Source: Planctomycetota bacterium (GTDB taxonomy: Bacteria > Planctomycetota > Brocadiia > JAJRTI01). Taken from it: 11,937 nt of DNA. Under the pieces are notes generated by a model, which saw nothing but the letters and a program-made list of their open reading frames with translations, searched no databases and was not told where the DNA came from. The position numbers and the translations under genes were made by a program. Below, in pieces: positions 7,330 through 11,937 of this stretch (position 1 is the stretch's first letter; every line of letters starts with the position of its first letter). The DNA lies in NCBI GenBank assembly GCA_024278415.1, contig JAJRTI010000060.1:1-11937 (forward strand). The letters are read 5' to 3'.

Positions 7330-7383
7330 TTCTATGTCCCATGTGTCTCATATGTCTCATAGGACCGATACGGCTCATGCGGC
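7330..7383. repeat. Degenerate 9-bp tandem repeat, six units
   Basis: Six consecutive 9-mers follow the pattern TCATATGTC on the plus strand. Columns 4 (T), 7 (G) and 9 (C) are the same in all six units, and column 3 is A in five of six. The array fills most of the gap between the isomerase stop (7400) and the oxidoreductase start (7316). It does not encode protein in the direction of the genes. Read on the minus strand it has the form of ATGAGACAT-type units, placed just before the Shine-Dalgarno site of the oxidoreductase. Confidence 0.65.
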
Positions 7384-7399
7384 CTCTCGCGCGGCCGCG

Positions 7400-8311
7400 T
7401 CACACCATCGCCCATGCGCGCTCGACCCGGTCGAACGCGTCGGCGATGGTCTCCTCGACGCTCTTGCCGGGCCAGGGGGTCATCTCGATGAGCAGGTCGC
7501 CGCGGTCGTCTTTGTCCAGGAAGCCCACGTCGAGCAGGCAGCGCAAGATTTCCGCCACCTCCGGCACGTCGATCTCGCCGCCATCGAAACCGATCGGCGG
7601 GTGTGTGTCACCGTAGCGCGGGTGGGAGGTGTCCTTGAGCACGCAGTTGCCCAAGTGCACGCGCTGGAGCGCGGGGGCCACGGTGCGGATCGCGCCCTCA
7701 AACGTCTCGAACATGAGCGGCACGTGCGCGAGGTCTAACTCGATGCCGAAGTTGTCCACCTCCGGCTTGAGCGTTTCGATCAGATCCATGCACTCTGCGG
7801 TCGAGCCGTAGAGGAACTTCTTGTCGATGGTTGTGTCGAACGGCTCGAGCAGCGCGGTGATGCCGCGTGGCTTAAGCTCCGCGCAAAGCCAGCGACAGAA
7901 GTCGGCGAAGGTTTCGTAGTCCGCGGATGTGGCGTCTTGGGGTGCGGGGCCCCCGGACGCGAAGATGAGCCCGGTCGCGCTAATGGCTGCCGCGCACTCG
8001 ACCATGTCCTTCACGATCATGCGGATCTGCGCCTGCTCGTGCGGCGCGGGGCTGCTGAGCCCGATCTTGCGCAGCGGGAAGAAGTGCGTCGCGAAGGTGA
8101 CGTGCTCCTTGCCGCACGCGCGGAGGACCGGGATCAGCAGCGCCCGGCGCTCCGCGCCGTACGGCAGGCAGCAGTCGAAGGTCTCCATGTCCTCACGCTG
8201 GCAGAACGTCTCGAGCGTGCGCACGTGTGCGTCCGGATCCTCCATGCACTCGGGATAGAGCATGTGGTGGACCAAGCCCAGGCGGGCGTACTGTCGGATG
8301 TCTTCGTCCAT
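7400..8311 (-). CDS. Sugar phosphate isomerase/epimerase-like TIM-barrel protein
   Basis: This 303-aa protein belongs to the xylose isomerase-like TIM-barrel superfamily (AP_endonuc_2, PF01261). The expected divalent-metal ligands are all present: E156 in LLEPFDT, D193 in ELDLAHVP (with H196), H219 in RVHLGN, and E266 in LLIEMTPWPG. The family contains sugar isomerases, epimerases and also inositol and hydroxypyruvate enzymes, so the substrate remains open. There is no signal peptide, so it is cytoplasmic. The open frame continues far upstream, but the start at 8311 is preferred: AGAGGA lies about 8 nt before it, the family begins here, and the upstream frame crosses a palindromic repeat and the divergent gene. 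It is the first gene of a probable unit with the oxidoreductase and perhaps the beta-helix gene, read from a promoter at 8373-8401. Confidence 0.9.
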   Translation of the reverse strand: MDEDIRQYARLGLVHHMLYPECMEDPDAHVRTLETFCQREDMETFDCCLPYGAERRALLIPVLRACGKEHVTFATHFFPLRKIGLSSPAPHEQAQIRMIVKDMVECAAAISATGLIFASGGPAPQDATSADYETFADFCRWLCAELKPRGITALLEPFDTTIDKKFLYGSTAECMDLIETLKPEVDNFGIELDLAHVPLMFETFEGAIRTVAPALQRVHLGNCVLKDTSHPRYGDTHPPIGFDGGEIDVPEVAEILRCLLDVGFLDKDDRGDLLIEMTPWPGKSVEETIADAFDRVERAWAMV

Positions 8312-8327
8312 GGTTGTCCTCTCGTGG

Positions 8328-8343
8328 GGCGCGGTTCCGCGCC
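8328..8343. other. GC-rich hairpin in the isomerase gene leader
   Basis: GGCGCG, a GTTC loop and CGCGCC form a 6-bp stem (7 bp with a 2-nt loop). It lies in the 5' leader of the isomerase mRNA, about 17 nt before the ATG and next to the Shine-Dalgarno site. It could modulate translation, or it could be incidental in GC-rich DNA. Confidence 0.4.
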
Positions 8344-8372
8344 GGTAGCAGCCCGTGATGCGGGAGGCCATC

Positions 8373-8401
8373 AGCATATCTGCGCCGCGGACCTCAGGCA
8401 A
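8373..8401 (-). promoter_or_regulatory. sigma70-like promoter for the isomerase gene
   Basis: On the minus strand TTGCCT (8401-8396) is followed after 17 nt by TATGCT (8378-8373), 4/6 matches in each hexamer at ideal spacing. The predicted start is near 8366, about 55 nt before the ATG at 8311. It faces away from the promoter at 8498-8526. Confidence 0.5.
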
Positions 8402-8412
8402 GCGCCGTAGGC

Positions 8413-8480
8413 TCGTAGTAGGGCGATTTATCGCCCGTTGCTCTGGGCGCAGAGACGGGCGATAAATCGCCCTACTACGA
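8413..8480. repeat. REPIN-like element: two inverted GTAG-headed palindromes
   Basis: The outer arms 8413-8438 and 8455-8480 are perfect 26-bp inverted repeats. They are separated by 16 nt in which CTCT (8441-8444) and AGAG (8451-8454) also pair, leaving a GGGCGC loop. Each arm is itself palindromic: GTAG (8415-8418), TA, then GGGCGATTTATCGCCC (8421-8436); the right arm is its mirror with CTAC at 8475-8478. A REP unit with a GTAG head, paired with an inverted copy, is the definition of a REPIN, a non-autonomous element moved by RAYT (TnpA-REP, Y1 HUH) transposases. No RAYT gene is in the window. The element lies in the 261-bp gap at 8312-8572, exactly between two divergent promoters, so it could also insulate them or act as a bidirectional transcription block. 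Confidence 0.85.
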
Positions 8481-8497
8481 ACGACCCGAGCGTCCGC

Positions 8498-8526
8498 TTG
8501 ACCCCCGCGCATGCAGTTGCTATACC
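8498..8526 (+). promoter_or_regulatory. sigma70-like promoter for the UroD-family gene
   Basis: TTGACC (8498-8503) is followed after 17 nt by TATACC (8521-8526), matching 5/6 and 4/6 of consensus. The start would be near 8533, giving a leader of about 40 nt before the ATG at 8573. Its -35 lies 18 nt to the right of the REPIN-like element. Confidence 0.55.
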
Positions 8527-8572
8527 CACTCCCTCTCGCATCACCTCGACCCCATTCGACCGGAGCACAACC

Positions 8573-9724
8573 ATGGCATCGATCTTCGAAGGCGCTGACA
8601 AACTCGGCGGCCCGTTGACCGTGCGCGAGCGCTTCCAGCGCGTCATGCACTACCAGAAAGTCGACCGCATCCCCTTCTTCGAGTTCGGCTACTGGGACAC
8701 GACGCTGCCTCGCTGGCATGACGAGGGCCTGCCCAAGGAGATCGACAACGAGGCCAAGGCGTATGCGTACTTTGGCATCGAAAACTGGGCCCACTCGGGC
8801 GGCGCGGTGGGCCTGCTCGGCAATGTGTACGAACCCAAGGTGCTCGAGGAAGGCGAGAACTACACCATCCACCGCGACAACGTGGGCACGGTCAAGAAGG
8901 ACGTGAAGGACGGCATCCGCACCATTCCTCACTTCATCGAGTACGGCCTCAAGAACCGCGACGACTGGGAGAAGTTCAAGGCCCACCTCCAGCCGGACCT
9001 GTCGCAGCGCGTGCCGCCGCAGTTCTACGACAACGTGCCGGCGATCAACGCGAGCACCAACCCGGTCGCGGCGCCCATCGGCTCTCTGATCGGCTGGCCG
9101 CGCAACTGGATGGGGTTCGAGAATATCGCGATGCTCGCGTACGACGACCCGGACCTGCTCGACGACATGTGCGAGACCTTGTGCGTGCTCGTGTGCGCGG
9201 TGCTGGAGGAGGTGTGCCAGTACGTGCAGGTCGACTTTGGCGCGGGGTGGGAGGACATTTGCTTCAATAGCGGCCCCATCGTGTCACCGTGGATCTTCGA
9301 CAAGTTCATCGTGCCGCGCTACGCGCGCATCACCGACGTGCTCAAGCGCCACGGCTGCGACATCGCGTGGACGGATTGCGACGGCAATGTGACGCCGATC
9401 TTGGACCAGTTCCTCGCGGGCGGCATCAACTGCATGTTCCCCGCGGAGGTCAAGGGCGGCTCGGACCCGGTGGCCATGCGCGAACAATGCGGCAAGGACT
9501 TGCGCATCGTGGGCGGCGTGGACAAGCTCGTGCTCCAAGAGGGCCCCGCGGAGATCGAGAAGGAACTCGAGCGCATTCGCCCCGTGGTGGAGGAGGGCGG
9601 TTTCATCCCCACGGTCGACCACCGCGTGCCATCGAGCGTGCCGCTGGAGAGCTACAAGTTCTACATCAAGACGAAGCGGCAGATGTTCAACGCCGGCTCG
9701 CGTGAGCCGCAGTACGCGGAGTGA
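8573..9724 (+). CDS. Uroporphyrinogen decarboxylase-family protein (MtaA/MtbA-like methyltransferase fold)
   Basis: This 383-aa cytoplasmic protein has the UroD/MtaA TIM-barrel pattern along its length: TVRERFQRVMHYQKVDRIPF at 16-35, WEDICFNSGPIVSPWIFDKF at about 226-245, a DCDGNVTPILDQFLAGGIN block at 268-286, RIVGGVDK at 321-328, and TVDHRVPSSVP near 337-347. In classic corrinoid methyltransferases of this fold a H-x-C plus a distal C binds zinc. Here D268-C269-D270 stands in that place, with C287 further on, so the chemistry may differ. It is not expected to be HemE: true heme-pathway enzymes are shorter and lack this pattern. The start at 8573 is chosen because GGAG lies 7 nt before it; an in-frame ATG at 8438 lies inside the REPIN-like element upstream of the promoter. 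A link to the corrinoid protein at 314-946 is plausible but not shown. Confidence 0.88.
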   Translation: MASIFEGADKLGGPLTVRERFQRVMHYQKVDRIPFFEFGYWDTTLPRWHDEGLPKEIDNEAKAYAYFGIENWAHSGGAVGLLGNVYEPKVLEEGENYTIHRDNVGTVKKDVKDGIRTIPHFIEYGLKNRDDWEKFKAHLQPDLSQRVPPQFYDNVPAINASTNPVAAPIGSLIGWPRNWMGFENIAMLAYDDPDLLDDMCETLCVLVCAVLEEVCQYVQVDFGAGWEDICFNSGPIVSPWIFDKFIVPRYARITDVLKRHGCDIAWTDCDGNVTPILDQFLAGGINCMFPAEVKGGSDPVAMREQCGKDLRIVGGVDKLVLQEGPAEIEKELERIRPVVEEGGFIPTVDHRVPSSVPLESYKFYIKTKRQMFNAGSREPQYAE

Positions 9725-9735
9725 GCGCGGGATTC

Positions 9736-9800
9736 GGAGCGGAACGCCTTCGCGTTCCGACGGACGGTCCCGAGGCCTCGGGATCCGCTCCCCTTCCGTC
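9736..9800. repeat. Nested palindromes after the UroD-family gene
   Basis: Three inverted repeats overlap. CGGAACGC, a CTTC loop and GCGTTCCG form an 8-bp hairpin (9740-9759). TCCCGAGGCCTCGGGA is a perfect 16-bp palindrome (9768-9783). GGAGCGGA (9736-9743) pairs with TCCGCTCC (9784-9791) around both, and GACGGA (9759-9764) can pair with TCCGTC (9795-9800). They begin 12 nt after the UroD stop codon. With no U-tract, they may be a structured transcript end or REP-like mobile repeats. Confidence 0.6.
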
Positions 9801-9801
9801 T

Positions 9802-9845
9802 GGGGACACGAAGTCGGACGCTTCGCGTCCTTGGTTCATGTCCCC
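9802..9845. repeat. Second nested palindrome in the convergent gap
   Basis: GGGGACA (9802-9808) pairs with TGTCCCC (9839-9845) and encloses a hairpin GGACGC-TTC-GCGTCC (9816-9830). The inner hairpin resembles the one at 9740-9759: both are GGA.CGC, a TTC-containing loop, then GCG.TCC. It lies 12 nt before the stop codon of the convergent SHOCT gene (9858) and could serve as a terminator-like structure for both genes. Confidence 0.6.
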
Positions 9846-9857
9846 GGCGCCTCCCCC

Positions 9858-11072
9858 TCACTGAGCTTTCCAGACTTCTCCGGTCTTGCCACTGACCAGA
9901 CGGAGCTGCCGCCCCCCGGCGGTGCGTTGCACTTGGTACTTGTACTCTTCCCACGACCCGTCTTGCCACATCATGTAGAGCACTCCATTGGCCGCGTTCC
10001 ATTTCCCTTGCTTCGATGACTTCTGCGGGCCGGTGTCCAACCAGACGCCCCCGGCCCCGGCGATCGTTTGCGACACGTCGGTCCTGGACCATGTGCCGTC
10101 GGCTTGGAACGCTAACCGGCTCTGCGTCTCAGATGCCATCTTGGCGCGGGACCAGGCGGTTTCGAAGGGCGACTGGTTGGAGATCGCGGAGGTGGACACG
10201 AGCGTCCACGCGCCGACGAGTTGGGGATCCTTCTGGCCTTCGCCGAAGCCAAATGACGCGAACATCTGCTTCAGATCCTGGTTCCGCGAGTCGATTTGGT
10301 CTTTGAGGCCGAACGCGATCAGCGCTACGCCCCAGCCCTTGATGATGCAGGCGTAAGCCCGTGCGCGCACGACCTGCCCCTGGTTGCCTTGTGCCTGCCA
10401 TTCGAGGAGCACGCCCTGGCCGCTGCTCATGGACACGGGCTGGGGTTGGCCGATGCGCTGGAGGGCCGGGGTCAAGCTTTTCACCTGCTGATCCAAGTAC
10501 TGGATGACCTGCGGGTCGTCGGGGCGCTGGATACCTTCTTGGGCGACGGTATCGCCAATGATGACGTAAAGCTCGCGCTGCGGGTCCGCGTTCGGCGGCA
10601 CGATCTGGAGGGCTTCGCCTTGGGTCTGGACGCGCCAGCCCGCGGGAATCCAGCAGGAGAACCCGATGGGGTGGCGGAAGATCCGGCCCTTCCGAGCCGC
10701 GGCGGGCCGCGCTGGCGCGGTTCCTTGCTGCGGGCGCACGGCTTGAGCTGGGACTGCCCGGCCGCGGAGGAGGGCCGCCTTCTTGCGCTGATACTCCTCG
10801 TTGCTCAAGATGCCGGCTTGGCGCGCGGCTTCAAGCGCGTTGAGCTTCTGCCGCGTGGCGGCGTCGATTCGTGGTGCGGCCGCGCGCGATTGCGCCACGA
10901 TTTCTGCCTTATTGCGCGCGTACTCCGCTTCGCTCAAGATGCCGGCTTGCCGCGCGGCCTCAAGCGCTCCGAGCTTCTGCGCGGCCGACGCCGCGATGGC
11001 CGCCGACGCCCCCAACCAGACCGCCAAGCCCAACACAGCGACGAGGTGTTTCGGGTCAACAAGCATTCTCAT
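9858..11072 (-). CDS. Exported protein with two tandem SHOCT repeats and a lipocalin-like C-terminus
   Basis: This is a 404-aa protein. A signal peptide covers about 1-31 (hydrophobic LVAVLGLAVWLGASAAIA, small residues before Q32). Two SHOCT-type short helical motifs follow at about 32-61 and 75-104; both contain LEAARQAGILS followed by EEY/AEY and a K, offset by exactly 43 residues. After a Pro/Ala/Gln-rich linker (105-128) comes a domain at about 130-275 opening with HPIGFSCWIPAGWRV, which looks like a PsbP/DUF1795-type fold. The C-terminal domain at about 285-404 (LVGAWTLVS, LAFQADGTW, GKWNAANGVLYMMW) resembles lipocalin-like 'amount of ligand' domains; both fold calls are tentative. The start at 11072 follows AGGAGG by 10 nt; a second in-frame ATG two codons on is less well spaced. 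No function is known. It is transcribed alone. Confidence 0.82.
   Translation of the reverse strand: MRMLVDPKHLVAVLGLAVWLGASAAIAASAAQKLGALEAARQAGILSEAEYARNKAEIVAQSRAAAPRIDAATRQKLNALEAARQAGILSNEEYQRKKAALLRGRAVPAQAVRPQQGTAPARPAAARKGRIFRHPIGFSCWIPAGWRVQTQGEALQIVPPNADPQRELYVIIGDTVAQEGIQRPDDPQVIQYLDQQVKSLTPALQRIGQPQPVSMSSGQGVLLEWQAQGNQGQVVRARAYACIIKGWGVALIAFGLKDQIDSRNQDLKQMFASFGFGEGQKDPQLVGAWTLVSTSAISNQSPFETAWSRAKMASETQSRLAFQADGTWSRTDVSQTIAGAGGVWLDTGPQKSSKQGKWNAANGVLYMMWQDGSWEEYKYQVQRTAGGRQLRLVSGKTGEVWKAQ
10803..10979. repeat. Internal direct repeat encoding the duplicated SHOCT motif
   Basis: The 48-nt segments 10803-10850 and 10932-10979 match at 43 of 48 positions and are offset by 129 nt (43 codons). 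The identity extends through synonymous positions, indicating a recent in-frame duplication inside the SHOCT protein gene, not convergence on a motif. Confidence 0.8.
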
Positions 11073-11131
11073 GGTCCACGTTCCTCCTACGCAAGAGATG
11101 ACAGCGGCTGACGCCGAAGCACAGGGTGCTA

Positions 11132-11159
11132 AGTCTAACGGAGTTCCCCGCCAAATCAA
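11132..11159 (-). promoter_or_regulatory. Possible promoter for the SHOCT protein gene
   Basis: On the minus strand TTGATT (11159-11154) is followed after 16 nt by TAGACT (11137-11132), 4/6 matches in each box. It would start transcription near 11125, about 50 nt before the ATG at 11072. Confidence 0.35.
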
Positions 11160-11204
11160 CCGCGGGGGCCTACGTGCTACATGCTACGGGAACTCGCTCG
11201 GCCA

Positions 11205-11233
11205 TTGATAATCCTCGCGGCCTCGGCCATAAT
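11205..11233 (+). promoter_or_regulatory. sigma70-like promoter for the DUF1080-like gene
   Basis: TTGATA (11205-11210) is followed after 17 nt by CATAAT (11228-11233), matching 5/6 in each box. It would give a leader of about 84 nt. Two near-identical 12-mers, ATAATCCTcGCG (11208-11219) and ATAATCCTaGCG (11229-11240), overlap the -35 and -10 and stand 21 bp apart, so a regulator may bind here. A small hairpin GTGGCA/TGCCAC lies in the leader at 11287-11300. Confidence 0.55.
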
Positions 11234-11323
11234 CCTAGCGTGCGGCCACAACCGAAGAGGCTCTCAGTCTTACGCTGACTCGATGCGTGGCATTTGCCAC
11301 AGCCGGAAAGAGAAGGATCCATC

Positions 11324-11937
11324 ATGCGAAAGACGACGATAGTGTTCTGTTGCGCGGCCTTCGGCTGGATGCTTGCCGCCGGCGCCGCTTCGGTTTCCAT
11401 TCGGGACCCGCTGGATGCGAAGCAATGGCGCGAGTGCGGAGGCGATTGGAGCTTCGCCAACGGCGTGGTGGCGCAGAAGGCCGTTTGGTTCACCGAAAGC
11501 CAATTCGAGGTCACTGCACACACGTTTCTGCGTTCCCCGGCGTTTTCCGATTTCACCGTGACGTTCGAGTTCAAGGTCGACCCGGCGAGCCCGGGCGTGG
11601 GCGCGGCGCAGTTTCTGTTCCGCGCCACCGACAGCCGCACGTACTACCTCGTCCAATTCAGCAGCAAGGCGAGCGGCGTCTACTGGGTGCGCGAGTCGCA
11701 CAAGAAACACTGGATCAACGTGAAGCGCGCGCACCAAGTTCCCTTGCGCAAAGGGCAATGGCACAAGGTGCGGGTGGCCGCAAAGGGGCCGGCCGTCGCC
11801 ATCGCAGTGGATGGCAAGGAGGTGCTTGCGGCCAGCGACTCCACGCTGAAGGCCGGGCGGATCGGGTTCGGCAGCAGCCAGGCCAGGGTGGCCTATCGCC
11901 GCATTCGGGTGCAAGGCGAGGCCGTCGAGTTGTCGCC
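11324..11937 (+). CDS. Exported DUF1080 / LamG-like domain protein, N-terminal part
   Basis: The first 204 codons are present; the frame is open at the right edge. It starts MRKTTIVFCCAAFGWMLAAG, a signal peptide ending near residue 22. A jellyroll domain follows at about 25-203: a DPLDAKQWRECGGDWSFANG opening, FTVTFEFKVDP, a YYLVQFSSK strand, GQWHKVRVAAKGPAVAIAVDGK and AGRIGFGS. This order is typical of DUF1080 (3-keto-disaccharide hydrolase domain) and related concanavalin-like modules that bind or cleave carbohydrates outside the cytoplasm and are very abundant in Planctomycetota and Verrucomicrobiota. The usual domain is nearly complete here, so further modules may follow beyond the window. 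AGAAGGA lies about 8 nt before the ATG at 11324, and a promoter at 11205-11233 drives it divergently from the SHOCT gene. Confidence 0.85.
   Translation, partial: MRKTTIVFCCAAFGWMLAAGAASVSIRDPLDAKQWRECGGDWSFANGVVAQKAVWFTESQFEVTAHTFLRSPAFSDFTVTFEFKVDPASPGVGAAQFLFRATDSRTYYLVQFSSKASGVYWVRESHKKHWINVKRAHQVPLRKGQWHKVRVAAKGPAVAIAVDGKEVLAASDSTLKAGRIGFGSSQARVAYRRIRVQGEAVELS

Noticed and set aside
5760..7616. 618-codon open frame on the plus strand opposite the oxidoreductase
   Set aside because: It mirrors the oxidoreductase frame in GC-rich DNA, is rich in Arg, His, Val and Asp from reversed codons, has no domain pattern or Shine-Dalgarno site, and spans the 9-bp repeat array.
8413..8480. CRISPR or transposon terminal inverted repeat interpretation of the palindrome
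   Set aside because: There is no spacer-repeat series and no transposase or coding content between the arms; the 16-nt middle is too short for an insertion sequence.
8438..8572. Upstream ATG for the UroD-family gene at 8438
   Set aside because: It lies inside the palindromic element and upstream of the promoter at 8498-8526; the start at 8573 has GGAG at correct spacing.
8312..8986. N-terminal extension of the isomerase-like frame up to 8986
   Set aside because: It crosses the REPIN-like element and runs antisense to the UroD-family gene; the internal start at 8311 has a good Shine-Dalgarno site and matches where the family begins.
11270..11914. 214-codon minus-strand frame opposite the DUF1080-like gene
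   Set aside because: The plus-strand frame has a signal peptide, Shine-Dalgarno site, promoter and clear jellyroll strands; the minus frame has none of these.

Overview
The window is GC-rich (roughly 65% by eye), densely coding and bacterial. Shine-Dalgarno sites and sigma70-like promoters are visible. The gene set (a DUF1080-type secreted protein, a large LamG/beta-helix exported protein, a UroD-family methyltransferase-like protein, a stand-alone corrinoid protein, and a xylose-isomerase-like TIM barrel beside an FAD_oxidored protein) is what is commonly seen in uncultured Planctomycetota, Lentisphaerota/Verrucomicrobiota or Hydrogenedentota that degrade polysaccharides. The phylum is inference; there is no rRNA or marker gene here.

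Layout from left to right. (1) 1-120, minus: N-terminus of an AAA ATPase cut by the window edge, with its own promoter. (2) 314-946, minus: a 210-aa cobalamin-binding corrinoid protein with a clear intrinsic terminator and a structured leader of about 190 nt behind a strong promoter. (3) 1255-2597, minus: a two-gene ATGA-overlapping pair, a small lipoprotein followed by a membrane-anchored TPR protein. (4) 2669-8311, minus: a probable three-gene unit of sugar-phosphate-isomerase-like TIM barrel, FAD-dependent oxidoreductase, and a 1025-aa exported beta-helix protein with FN3, Ig-like and LamG domains. (5) 8573-9724, plus: a divergently transcribed UroD/MtaA-like protein. (6) 9858-11072, minus: an exported protein with two tandem SHOCT repeats. 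(7) 11324 to the right edge, plus: an exported DUF1080/LamG-like protein, incomplete.

The genes at 2669-9724 plus the corrinoid protein can be read together as a glycan module. An exported beta-helix enzyme would act on a polysaccharide, an oxidoreductase and an isomerase would process the released sugar in the cytoplasm, and the UroD-like protein with the corrinoid protein could handle a methyl group. This functional link is a hypothesis.

The most distinctive non-coding content is in the intergenic gaps. A REPIN-like double palindrome with GTAG heads (8413-8480) sits exactly between two divergent promoters. A second, unrelated-sequence GTAG-headed palindrome lies between the oxidoreductase and beta-helix genes (5824-5847). 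A decayed 9-bp tandem repeat lies between the isomerase and oxidoreductase genes (7330-7383). A nested set of palindromes fills the convergent gap at 9736-9845. No tRNA, rRNA, CRISPR array, transposase or prophage gene was recognised.
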